Shown here: positions 1 through 5,825 of the stretch, piece by piece
How the letters are laid out: each line of letters starts with the position of its first letter
Position numbering within the stretch: the stretch's first letter is position 1
Translations under genes and position numbers: made by a program
NCBI GenBank assembly: GCA_022567275.1
Contig: JADFHH010000126.1
Span: forward strand, 1 to 5,825
Length of the DNA stretch: 5,825 nt
Reading direction: 5' to 3'
Origin: Pseudomonadota bacterium
GTDB taxonomy: Bacteria; Pseudomonadota; Alphaproteobacteria; Rhizobiales; Methyloligellaceae
The notes under the pieces: generated by a model
Told to the model about the DNA's origin: nothing
Database searches by the model: none
What the model saw: only the letters and a program-made list of their open reading frames with translations

Positions 1-1944
1 CAGGTGGAGGGGATGGCGTGGCTCGGGACATTCCATTCCATCTGCGGGCGCATCCTGCGCCGCCACGCGGAGCTGGTGGGGCTCACTTCAAGTTTCACCA
101 TCCTCGATACCGACGACCAGATCCGGCTGCTGAAACAGCTTCTTGAAGCTGAAAATATCGACGACAAGCGCTGGCCCGCGCGCCTGCTGGCCGGCCATAT
201 CGACAATTGGAAGAACCGGGGCCTCGCTCCGGGCAAAGTACAGGAGGGCGAGTCTTTCCAGTTCGCGGAAGGCCGTGGCGTGAAATTTTACGCGCAGTAT
301 CAAAAACGCCTGAAAGACCTGAATGCCGCGGATTTCGGCGATTTGCTGCTGGAGTGCCTGCGGCTGTTCCAGGAAAACCCCGATATTCTGTCAGAATATC
401 AGCGCCGTCTGCGCTACATGCTGGTGGACGAGTATCAGGACACCAATGTGGCGCAATATCTGTGGCTCAGACTGCTGGCCCAGGGCGGCGGTAATCTGTG
501 CTGTGTGGGCGACGACGACCAGTCGATCTATGGCTGGCGCGGCGCGGAGGTCGGCAACATCCTGCGCTTCGAGCACGATTTTCCCGGCGCAAAGGTCATC
601 CGGCTGGAACAGAATTACCGCTCCACCGGGCATATTCTCGCCGCCGCCTCCGCCCTCATCGCCCATAACCGCGACCGTCTCGGCAAGACATTGCGCACGA
701 AACGCGCCCAGGGCGAGAAGGTGAAACTGCAAGGCTGCTGGGATGACGAGGAAGAAGCGCGTAACATTTGCGAGGATATCGAACAGCTTCAGCGCCAGGG
801 GCACACCCTCGATGAGATCGCCATTCTGGTGCGCGTCTCGTTTCAGATGCGCGCTTTCGAGGACCGGTTTGTCGAGCTTGGCCTCAACTATCGGGTCATC
901 GGCGGGCCGCGGTTTTATGAACGCCAGGAAATCCGCGACGCCACCGCCTATTTCGTGGCTACGCTGAACCCGGTAAACGATCTCAAATTCGAGCGCATCA
1001 TCAACACCCCGCCGCGTGGTTTGGGCAAGGTCACCCTCAACACATTGCATAGCCATGCCCGCGCGCAATCTGTGCCCCTGATGCAGGCCGCGCATACGCT
1101 CATTGAAACCGATGAACTCAAACCGGCGCAGCGCCGCGCCCTCACTGATTTACTGGCCCAGCTCGGCCGCTGGCGGGGATGCGTGGAAACCATGCCCCAT
1201 ACGCAGCTTGCGGAACTTATCCTGGATGAGTCCGGCTACACCGCCATGTGGAAAAATGACAAATCGCCCAAGGCCGAAACCCGGCTCGATAATCTGAAAG
1301 AATTGATCCGGGTGATGGAGGAGTATGACTCTTTAGCCGGGTTCCTTGAGCATGTGTCGCTGGTCATGGACCGCGACGGCGATGACAGCGCCGACAAGAT
1401 CAACCTGATGACCCTGCACTCCGCCAAGGGACTGGAATTCGATACCGTATTCCTGGCCGGGTGGGAGGACGGTCTGTTCCCGCACCAGCGCTCGCTGGAT
1501 GAATCGGGTTCCGCCGGTCTGGAAGAAGAACGCCGCCTCGCCCATGTCGGCCTGACCCGCGCACGGGTGCGCGCCACGATCTCCTTCACCCAGAGACGGC
1601 GTATGCACGGGATGTGGCAGGACGCGCGTCCCTCGCGCTTCATCGACGAATTGCCGGAGGCGCATGTGGAGGTGCAGGAGGCCGCGAGCCGGCATGGCGG
1701 CTATGGCGCGAGCCGCTTCGATACTGTCCGGCCCAGCTTTTCGCGCGCGCGCAAACCGCCGGCGCTGGAGGGAAATTTTCGGGTGATCCCGACGGACGGT
1801 GCGGGGTATCAGGCGGGGGAGCGCATTTTTCACCAAAAATTCGGCTATGGCGTGATCGCCCATGTCGAGGGTAACAAGCTGACTGTCAACTTTGAGAAAG
1901 CGGGACAGAAAAAGGTCGTCGATAGCTTCGTCGAGAAGCATTAG
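1..1944 (+). CDS. uvrD: UvrD/PcrA-type ATP-dependent DNA helicase, 5' end missing
   Basis: Superfamily 1A 3'-5' DNA helicase, cytoplasmic; the family unwinds DNA in nucleotide excision and mismatch repair and clears stalled replication or transcription complexes. The frame is open from base 1, and family alignment places its first visible motif (GTFHS, motif Ic) near residue 95 of a full protein, so roughly 100 residues including the Q motif and Walker A are upstream. The GTG at base 4 is internal, not a start. Numbering from that codon, motif II DEYQDT is at 142-147, motif III GDDDQSIYGWRGA at 169-181, motif IV QNYRST at 203-208, motif V MTLHSAKGLEF at 469-479 and motif VI, with EEERRL and GLTRAR, at 507-521. 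The conserved RPSRFIDELP follows. Residues about 602-646 form the Tudor-like C-terminal module (HQKFGYGVI, VEGNKLTVNFEKAG) seen in UvrD and PcrA. Motif VI has His514 where Tyr is usual. UvrD and PcrA cannot be firmly separated from sequence alone. Confidence 0.95.
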   Translation, partial: QVEGMAWLGTFHSICGRILRRHAELVGLTSSFTILDTDDQIRLLKQLLEAENIDDKRWPARLLAGHIDNWKNRGLAPGKVQEGESFQFAEGRGVKFYAQYQKRLKDLNAADFGDLLLECLRLFQENPDILSEYQRRLRYMLVDEYQDTNVAQYLWLRLLAQGGGNLCCVGDDDQSIYGWRGAEVGNILRFEHDFPGAKVIRLEQNYRSTGHILAAASALIAHNRDRLGKTLRTKRAQGEKVKLQGCWDDEEEARNICEDIEQLQRQGHTLDEIAILVRVSFQMRAFEDRFVELGLNYRVIGGPRFYERQEIRDATAYFVATLNPVNDLKFERIINTPPRGLGKVTLNTLHSHARAQSVPLMQAAHTLIETDELKPAQRRALTDLLAQLGRWRGCVETMPHTQLAELILDESGYTAMWKNDKSPKAETRLDNLKELIRVMEEYDSLAGFLEHVSLVMDRDGDDSADKINLMTLHSAKGLEFDTVFLAGWEDGLFPHQRSLDESGSAGLEEERRLAHVGLTRARVRATISFTQRRRMHGMWQDARPSRFIDELPEAHVEVQEAASRHGGYGASRFDTVRPSFSRARKPPALEGNFRVIPTDGAGYQAGERIFHQKFGYGVIAHVEGNKLTVNFEKAGQKKVVDSFVEKH

Positions 1945-1976
1945 GGCCATGATGGAAAAGCGCTCTGTGCTTCCGT

Positions 1977-1984
1977 AAGGGAAG
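1977..1984 (+). promoter_or_regulatory. Ribosome binding site of the ACT-domain gene
   Basis: AAGGGAAG lies 6 bases before the ATG at 1991. It is a purine-rich Shine-Dalgarno and supports that ATG as the start. No convincing promoter or terminator is visible in the 46-base gap after the helicase stop, so read-through from the helicase gene is possible. Confidence 0.6.
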
Positions 1985-1990
1985 AAAAAC

Positions 1991-2515
1991 ATGTCAGTCG
2001 AACTTGTTCTCACAATACTGTCCCGCGACCATCCAGGCATCGTCGAAGCGCTGGCCGATACAATCGCCGCCCATTCCGGCAACTGGATCGACTCCTCGAT
2101 GGCCCGCCTTGGCGGCGAATTCGCCGGAATTTTGCGCGTGTCGGCGCCAAAGGAAAATATCGAGGGCCTCGTGGATGCCCTCAAGGGCCTTTCCAAAAGG
2201 GACATCGAGGTCACCGTGCACCGCGACCGAACGGCGCCGCCGCAGGGCGGGCACAAGGTCCGGCTTTCACTGACCGGGCTTGATCATCCAGGCATCGTTC
2301 TGGAGGTGTCGCGGGTTCTCACGGGCTTTGACGCCAATATCGTGGAATTGCATACCGAATCCTTCACCGGCAGCATGGGAGGCGAAGCCATGTTTTCCGC
2401 GAATGCCCAGATCATCCTGCCTGAAACGCTCGACACCGATGAATTACGCAATGCACTGGAGCGGATTGCGCATGATATCATGGTGGACATAGAGCTGGAG
2501 GAAACGGCTGGGTGA
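1991..2515 (+). CDS. Tandem ACT-domain protein, GcvR-like
   Basis: A 174-residue soluble protein made of two ACT domains, about residues 3-76 and 88-167, joined by a short polar linker (about 77-88). Both domains carry the same loop after their first strand, DHPGIV at 13-18 and at 98-103. This is the loop that in ACT domains lies at the ligand or dimer interface. Length and layout match the GcvR family; E. coli GcvR is a two-ACT protein that antagonises the GcvA activator of the glycine cleavage operon. No DNA-binding domain is visible, so any regulatory action would work through a protein partner, as for GcvR. There is no GcvA-like gene and no gcv gene in the window, so the ligand and target are unknown. 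The stop overlaps the next start by GTGA, which implies translational coupling to the monooxygenase. Confidence 0.9.
   Translation: MSVELVLTILSRDHPGIVEALADTIAAHSGNWIDSSMARLGGEFAGILRVSAPKENIEGLVDALKGLSKRDIEVTVHRDRTAPPQGGHKVRLSLTGLDHPGIVLEVSRVLTGFDANIVELHTESFTGSMGGEAMFSANAQIILPETLDTDELRNALERIAHDIMVDIELEETAG
2497..2503 (+). promoter_or_regulatory. Ribosome binding site fixing the GTG start of the monooxygenase
   Basis: GGAGGAA lies inside the last codons of the ACT-domain gene, 8 bases before the GTG at 2512. The nearby ATG at 2519 is out of frame with the monooxygenase. Together these make GTG the start, with the overlap GTGA. Confidence 0.7.
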
Positions 2516-3615
2516 TCCATGCCAAACCCGATATTCTCATCGTCGGCGCTGGCCCTGCCGGCCTGACGGCGGCGGTGGAGCTGAAACGGCGCGGATTTTC
2601 ACCCCGCATCATCGAGCAGGACAAAGGGCCTCATACAGAGTCCCGCGCGCTCGCCATCAACCCGCGCACCATGGATATTCTCGAGCCGAGCGGCGCAACC
2701 GAAAGGCTGGTGAAGGCGGGCTTCAAGGCGCGCGCCATGAACATTCACGGGCCCAACGGGCTGCTGTTCCGGCTCGAGACCCGTAACATTCCCCACCCAA
2801 CACGGAATTATTTACTGGTACTGCCACAGGCCGAGACCGAGAAGCATCTCATCGACACCCTTGGCGGTAAAACAAAAGTAGACTGGAGCACCGAACTCAC
2901 GGCCCTTGAGCTGAAAGACGGCAAACCCACCATCACGCTCAAACACAAAGGCAGACGTGAGAAAATCTCGCCCGATATCGTGATCGGCGCCGACGGCGCC
3001 CGCTCAATCGTTCGAAAAGCCCTCGGCATCGGCTTTTCAGGCGCCGCCTATGAGCATGACTGGGGGCTGGCGGATATCCATCTCGACGGCCTGGCGCGCG
3101 GCGAGATGCATGTGTTCGATCTGAGCCCTGTGCTGATCATGTTTATTCCCATACGCGGCGATCTGTTCCGGGTTGTCTGTGACGCGAACAAAGCACTCGA
3201 TTACATCCCTGCACATATCAAGGTGAAAAGAATAGTCTGGCAATCGCAGTTCCGGATATCGCACCGTCAGGTCGAAACCTATCAGAAGGGTCCGGTATTC
3301 CTCGCTGGCGATGCGGCGCATATCCACTCTCCGCTTGGCGGGCGCGGCATGAATCTCGGCATCGAGGATGCCGCCTGGCTGGCTTGGCTGATTGAACGCG
3401 GCGAAACCGGAAGCTACACCGGACTGCGCCATCCTGTCGCCAAACAGGTGCTGGAACAGGTCGATCAGGCGACCCGTTTCATCTCGTCGGATGGCTGGGC
3501 CGCCACATTTTTCAGACGCAATTTGCTGCCATACATTGTCCGGCCCGACTTCATCCAGCGCCGCGCTTTCAGGAGCCTGACCGGGCTTGGGACGCCTGCC
3601 CCGCCCTGGCTTTAA
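2512..3615 (+). CDS. FAD-dependent monooxygenase (aromatic hydroxylase type, short form)
   Basis: A 367-residue class A flavoprotein monooxygenase of the FAD_binding_3 family (phenol hydroxylase, TfdB and MhpA relatives). Such enzymes use NAD(P)H and O2 to hydroxylate aromatic or similar substrates in the cytoplasm. Motifs in order: the Rossmann dinucleotide-binding GAGPAG at 12-17 followed by an acidic strand end (IIEQD); the DG motif GADGARS at 159-165, which in this family contacts both FAD and NAD(P)H; and the GD motif LAGDAAHIHSP from 264, continuing as LGGRGMNLGIEDA to 287, which binds the FAD ribityl and phosphate. The C-terminal thioredoxin-like domain of the 500-600 residue phenol hydroxylases is absent, and the stretch just before the GD motif is shorter than usual (see findings). 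The GTG start is chosen because GGAGGAA lies 8 bases upstream and overlaps the ACT gene. The substrate cannot be told from sequence. The 3' end overlaps the convergent small gene. Confidence 0.92.
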   Translation: MIHAKPDILIVGAGPAGLTAAVELKRRGFSPRIIEQDKGPHTESRALAINPRTMDILEPSGATERLVKAGFKARAMNIHGPNGLLFRLETRNIPHPTRNYLLVLPQAETEKHLIDTLGGKTKVDWSTELTALELKDGKPTITLKHKGRREKISPDIVIGADGARSIVRKALGIGFSGAAYEHDWGLADIHLDGLARGEMHVFDLSPVLIMFIPIRGDLFRVVCDANKALDYIPAHIKVKRIVWQSQFRISHRQVETYQKGPVFLAGDAAHIHSPLGGRGMNLGIEDAAWLAWLIERGETGSYTGLRHPVAKQVLEQVDQATRFISSDGWAATFFRRNLLPYIVRPDFIQRRAFRSLTGLGTPAPPWL

Positions 3616-3829
3616 GGATTTTGCGCTGGCGCAGCAGGGCGATGTCAGCGGGTGCGTAACCATATGATTTCAACTGTTCGTCGCCATAGCTGCTGAGTAT
3701 CATCGCAACCCGGAAAGCCATCTGCTTCTCTCGCGCTTCGATCATGCGCTGGAAGAAGCGTGTGAGCCAGACTTTGATCGATGCGCCAGGCTTGCCGCCA
3801 AGTGAGTGCGTATAGGTCGTTGTTGTCAT
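3569..3829 (-). CDS. DUF1127-like small basic protein
   Basis: An 86-residue protein. The start at 3829 is chosen because AAAAGGT lies upstream at good spacing; an in-frame ATG at 3877 would add 16 residues but lacks support. The N-terminus is polar (MTTTTYTHS). Residues about 18-45 form a basic amphipathic stretch with Trp21 and Phe25-Phe26. Residues 45-66 contain LSSYGDEQLKSYGY and APADIALLRQ, which resemble the DUF1127 pattern of a leucine, a short acidic turn, then a 'DIGL.R.DI' helix. DUF1127 proteins are small, arginine-rich and common in alphaproteobacteria; some are linked to RNA handling and to phosphate or carbon metabolism. The match is from memory of the pattern and the aspartate of 'DIGL' is replaced by SYGY, so treat it as family-like. 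The tail (residues 72-86, Ala/Arg/Ser rich) is encoded in the overlap with the monooxygenase. No signal peptide or membrane segment is apparent. Confidence 0.7.
   Translation of the reverse strand: MTTTTYTHSLGGKPGASIKVWLTRFFQRMIEAREKQMAFRVAMILSSYGDEQLKSYGYAPADIALLRQRKILKARAGQASQARSGS
3602..3641. repeat. Nested inverted repeat spanning the monooxygenase stop codon
   Basis: Outer arms CGCCCTG (3602-3608) and CAGGGCG (3635-3641) are a perfect 7-base inverted repeat. Inside it, TGCGC (3622-3626) and GCGCA (3629-3633) form a second one with a 2-base centre. The TAA of the monooxygenase (3613-3615) lies between the outer arms. No T-run follows on either strand, so it is not a standard intrinsic terminator. 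It also lies in the coding region of the convergent small gene and may be chance in GC-rich sequence. Confidence 0.3.
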
Positions 3830-3836
3830 GGCTTTT

Positions 3837-3843
3837 ACCTTTT
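3837..3843 (-). promoter_or_regulatory. Ribosome binding site of the DUF1127-like gene
   Basis: On the minus strand AAAAGGT precedes the ATG at 3829, with 8 bases between the last G and the start codon. This favours the 86-residue form over the longer form starting at 3877. Confidence 0.55.
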
Positions 3844-3930
3844 GGTTTGAGTTCTGCTGGCCAAACAAAGTCAGCAATATTGACCTAAAGATAATGCCTA
3901 TGGATTTTCCTTGTAGCCGGTACTATTGCA

Positions 3931-3953
3931 ATGCAGCACTGCGGCGGCTGCAT
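3931..3953. repeat. Perfect 7-base inverted repeat in the aminopeptidase leader
   Basis: ATGCAGC (3931-3937) and GCTGCAT (3947-3953) are exact reverse complements with a 9-base spacer. It could be an operator half-site pair or an RNA hairpin. The alternative in-frame ATG codons at 3931 and 3952 sit at its two outer ends. No known operator is recognised. Confidence 0.35.
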
Positions 3954-3967
3954 GACGCGCGTTGATC

Positions 3968-3975
3968 GGGAGGAG
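3968..3975 (+). promoter_or_regulatory. Strong but distant Shine-Dalgarno of the aminopeptidase gene
   Basis: GGGAGGAG is the best Shine-Dalgarno in the leader but is 24 bases from the ATG at 4000 and 18 from the in-frame TTG at 3994. Both gaps are too long for normal use on linear RNA. The ATG at 4000 has no other purine-rich site close by. Confidence 0.5.
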
Positions 3976-3978
3976 CCT

Positions 3979-3994
3979 AGCGCGTACAAGCGCT
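3979..3994 (+). promoter_or_regulatory. Small hairpin between Shine-Dalgarno and start codon
   Basis: AGCGC (3979-3983) and GCGCT (3990-3994) pair perfectly around a 6-base loop. Folding removes 16 bases and would leave an effective spacing of 8 bases between GGGAGGAG and the ATG at 4000. The right part also belongs to the 10-base palindrome CAAGCGCTTG (3987-3996). The pairing is seen directly; the function is inferred. Confidence 0.4.
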
Positions 3995-3999
3995 TGGTC

Positions 4000-5825
4000 A
4001 TGTTTCAATCATTCGCAGACATCGCCGGCCCCTCAAATGGCAAAGCCCGCGTCGCGCAACTGCGCAAGACGATGAAGCAGCGCGGGCTGGCGGCCTATCT
4101 TGTGCCGCGCGCGGATGCGTATCAAAACGAATATGTGCCGCCCTGCGCAGAGCGCCTGTTCTGGCTCACGGGGTTTTCCGGTTCGGCCGGTACGGCCATT
4201 ATCGCCATCCGTAGCGCGGCGCTTTTTGTCGATGGCCGTTACACGCTTCAGGCGCCCGAACAGGTGGATGGCCGCATCTTCGACATTTTTCAAACACCCC
4301 ATAACAAAATGGCCGAGTGGATCAAGGCGCATCTGAAAAAGGGCGACGCTCTGGGCTACGACCCTCGGCTGCATACTATTCAAGGCGTCAAGCGGCTCGA
4401 AAAGGAGGTCTCTGAAACTGGCGCGATACTCTCCCCGCAAGATGAAAATCTTGTCGATACGATCTGGCGCGGCCGCCCCGCGGCGCCGCGCGCCCCCGTT
4501 ACCCTGCATCGGCTGGAATTTGCCGGTGTGACGGCGGCGAAAAAAATTTTCCTGGTTCGCAAAGCGCTGAGGAAAGCAAAAGCACACGCGGTTATTCTGA
4601 CCATGCCGGACTCCATCGCCTGGCTGTTGAATATTCGCGGGCGCGATGTCCCGCACACGCCGCTGCCGCTGTGCTTCGCTATTGTTCCGGCCAAGGGGCG
4701 TCCGGAGCTTTTCATTGCGCCGGAGAAGCTTTCTTCCCATGTCGCCAAAGCGCTTCGCAACGATGTGCGCCTGCGCAAACCAGAAGCTTTGCCATCCGCC
4801 CTGGCCGCCCTCGGCAAGCGCAAGGCGATAGTGCAGATCGACCCTGAAACCGCCGCGCAGTGGTTCGCCAATCGGCTGAGCGAGGCGGGCGCGAAGATCG
4901 TTTACGCAACGGACCCCTGCACCCTTCCCAAGGCGAAGAAAAACAAAAAAGAGATTGCCGGAGCGCGCGCCGCGCACAAACGCGATGGCGTTGCCATGTG
5001 CCGCTTTCTCGCCTGGCTCGACGCCAACGGGCCATCGGGCCGGGTCGATGAAATCGGCGCCGCGAAAAAACTTGAATTTTTTCGCAGGCAAACCGGAAAG
5101 CTTCAAGAGATCAGCTTCGACACCATCTCCGCTGCTGGCGCGAACGGCGCGATTGTGCATTACCGGGTAAGCAAAAGTTCCAACGCGAGCCTCACGCCCG
5201 GCTCACTCTATCTCGTCGATTCCGGGGCGCAATATGCCGACGGCACCACCGACGTCACGCGCACAATAGCGATAGGGGAACCCACGCGCGACATGCGCCG
5301 CCATTTCACGCTGGTGCTCAAGGGCCATATCGCGCTGGCCGCCGCACGCTTTCCCAAGGGCACGCGGGGCGCGGACCTCGACCCGCTGGCGCGTGCGCCC
5401 TTATGGCAGGCTGGGCTCGATTTCGACCACGGTACGGGGCATGGGGTCGGCTCTTATCTCTCGGTCCATGAAGGCCCGCAAACTATTTCCAGACGGGGCA
5501 AGGCGGGAATCGAGCCCGGCATGATCTGCTCCAATGAGCCGGGGTTTTACCGGCCAGGGCACTATGGCATCCGCATCGAGAATCTGGTGCTCGCGACGCC
5601 GCCCAGACGCGTGAAAGGCGGCGAGCGGACGATGATGGGTTTCGAGACATTGACGCTGGTCCCCATCGACCGGCGGCTGATCGATGTGCCGGAGCTCACG
5701 CGCGGCGAACTCAGATGGCTCAACGCCTATCACGCGCGGGTGTTGCAGGAGATCGGCCCTGAGCTGAAGGGCAGGGATAAAAAATGGCTGGAGGCGGCCC
5801 GCGCACCGCCCCCTCAACCCAACCC
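4000..5825 (+). CDS. pepP: Xaa-Pro aminopeptidase (aminopeptidase P, long form, family M24B), 3' end just missing
   Basis: A cytosolic metallopeptidase that removes an N-terminal residue preceding proline; the family uses two metal ions, usually Mn. The frame runs unbroken for 608 codons to the window edge, close to the usual length of about 600, so only a few residues should be missing. Layout: first creatinase-like domain about 17-145 (with PPCAERL and WLTGFSGSAG at 47-64), second about 165-318, catalytic pita-bread domain about 322-540, and C-terminal M24_C-type segment from about 545. Metal ligands by alignment are Asp407, Asp418, His481, Glu513 and Glu527, with His387 and His490 as the catalytic-site histidines. 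The spacing from His387 through His490 equals that of human XPNPEP1. It resembles that three-domain enzyme more than the 441-residue E. coli PepP, so the symbol is by function. The ATG at 4000 is chosen because the family begins MFQSF; upstream ATGs at 3952 and 3931 remain possible. Confidence 0.93.
   Translation, partial: MFQSFADIAGPSNGKARVAQLRKTMKQRGLAAYLVPRADAYQNEYVPPCAERLFWLTGFSGSAGTAIIAIRSAALFVDGRYTLQAPEQVDGRIFDIFQTPHNKMAEWIKAHLKKGDALGYDPRLHTIQGVKRLEKEVSETGAILSPQDENLVDTIWRGRPAAPRAPVTLHRLEFAGVTAAKKIFLVRKALRKAKAHAVILTMPDSIAWLLNIRGRDVPHTPLPLCFAIVPAKGRPELFIAPEKLSSHVAKALRNDVRLRKPEALPSALAALGKRKAIVQIDPETAAQWFANRLSEAGAKIVYATDPCTLPKAKKNKKEIAGARAAHKRDGVAMCRFLAWLDANGPSGRVDEIGAAKKLEFFRRQTGKLQEISFDTISAAGANGAIVHYRVSKSSNASLTPGSLYLVDSGAQYADGTTDVTRTIAIGEPTRDMRRHFTLVLKGHIALAAARFPKGTRGADLDPLARAPLWQAGLDFDHGTGHGVGSYLSVHEGPQTISRRGKAGIEPGMICSNEPGFYRPGHYGIRIENLVLATPPRRVKGGERTMMGFETLTLVPIDRRLIDVPELTRGELRWLNAYHARVLQEIGPELKGRDKKWLEAARAPPPQPN

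Larger units (their letters stand above)
3830..3999. other. Divergent intergenic region with both 5' leaders
   Basis: A 170-base spacer between the divergent small gene and the aminopeptidase. Its left half is AT-richer than the surrounding genes, as expected for promoters. The only -35-like hexamer I see on the plus strand is TTGACC at 3880-3885, but no good -10 follows at 16-18 bases. On the minus strand a TATCTT sits in the AT-rich part without a good -35. Stops TAA at 3886 and 3892 bound the open frame upstream of the aminopeptidase. The right half is GC-rich and holds several inverted repeats, listed separately. Confidence 0.6.

Noticed and set aside
391..1095. Minus-strand open frame of 234 codons inside the helicase
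   Set aside because: Antisense to helicase motifs II to IV, with no motif of its own.
1953..1976. Possible terminator hairpin after the helicase stop
   Set aside because: GGAA and GC can pair with GCTTCC only with a two-base bulge, and no T-run follows.
1333..2256. Minus-strand open frame of 307 codons across the helicase end and ACT gene
   Set aside because: It crosses two well-supported genes and the gap between them, shows no family pattern, and mirrors their codon structure.
3337..3357. GGRGMN instead of the common GGQGMN in the monooxygenase
   Set aside because: Arg is an accepted variant at this place in FAD_binding_3 proteins as far as I know, so it is not reported as unusual.
3037..3663. 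Minus-strand open frame of 208 codons over the monooxygenase
   Set aside because: It covers the GD-motif region of the monooxygenase on the other strand and shows no domain. The small gene at 3569-3829 in another frame has a ribosome binding site and a family-like pattern.
3880..3909. Possible sigma-70 promoter starting with TTGACC
   Set aside because: The -35-like hexamer is good, but at 16-18 bases downstream there is only GGATTT/GATTTT/ATTTTC, a poor -10, so it is not called.
4033..5160. Long open frame on the minus strand, 375 codons
   Set aside because: It lies wholly antisense to the aminopeptidase, whose domains and metal ligands are clear. The translation is Arg/Gly/Ala rich with no recognisable motif, a typical shadow in GC-rich DNA.
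5401..5817. Minus-strand open frame of 138 codons near the window end
   Set aside because: Antisense to the catalytic residues His481 to Glu527 of the aminopeptidase; no motif.

Overview
The window is a chromosomal, GC-rich stretch carrying five genes and no mobile element, tRNA/rRNA or CRISPR array. The protein families point to an alphaproteobacterium: a UvrD/PcrA-type helicase with a C-terminal Tudor-like module, a two-ACT-domain GcvR-like protein, a DUF1127-like small basic protein, and a long-form (about 600-residue) Xaa-Pro aminopeptidase that begins MFQSF. This placement is inferred from protein style; no marker gene settles it.

Layout, left to right. (1) Bases 1-1944 (+) hold the 3' part of a UvrD-like helicase; the first 100 or so residues, including the Walker A motif, lie upstream of the window. 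(2) After a 46-base gap with a good ribosome binding site comes a tandem ACT-domain protein (1991-2515, +). Its stop overlaps the start of (3) a short FAD-dependent aromatic-hydroxylase-type monooxygenase (2512-3615, +) through GTGA, so the two are very probably translationally coupled. (4) A small DUF1127-like protein (3569-3829, -) converges on the monooxygenase and overlaps its 3' end by 47 bases. (5) A divergent, nearly complete aminopeptidase P (4000 to the window end, +) keeps all five metal ligands and both catalytic histidines.

The genes form one likely co-translated pair (ACT protein plus monooxygenase), possibly transcribed with the helicase, and a divergent pair separated by 170 bases. 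I see no defence system or other obvious new multi-gene system. The least explained part is the 5' leader of the aminopeptidase. There a strong Shine-Dalgarno sequence sits 24 bases from the best-supported ATG, with a perfect small inverted repeat in between that would bring the spacing to 8 bases. A second, mutually exclusive stem would place the same Shine-Dalgarno in its loop. The second point of interest is the coupling of an amino-acid-sensor-type ACT protein to a flavin hydroxylase.
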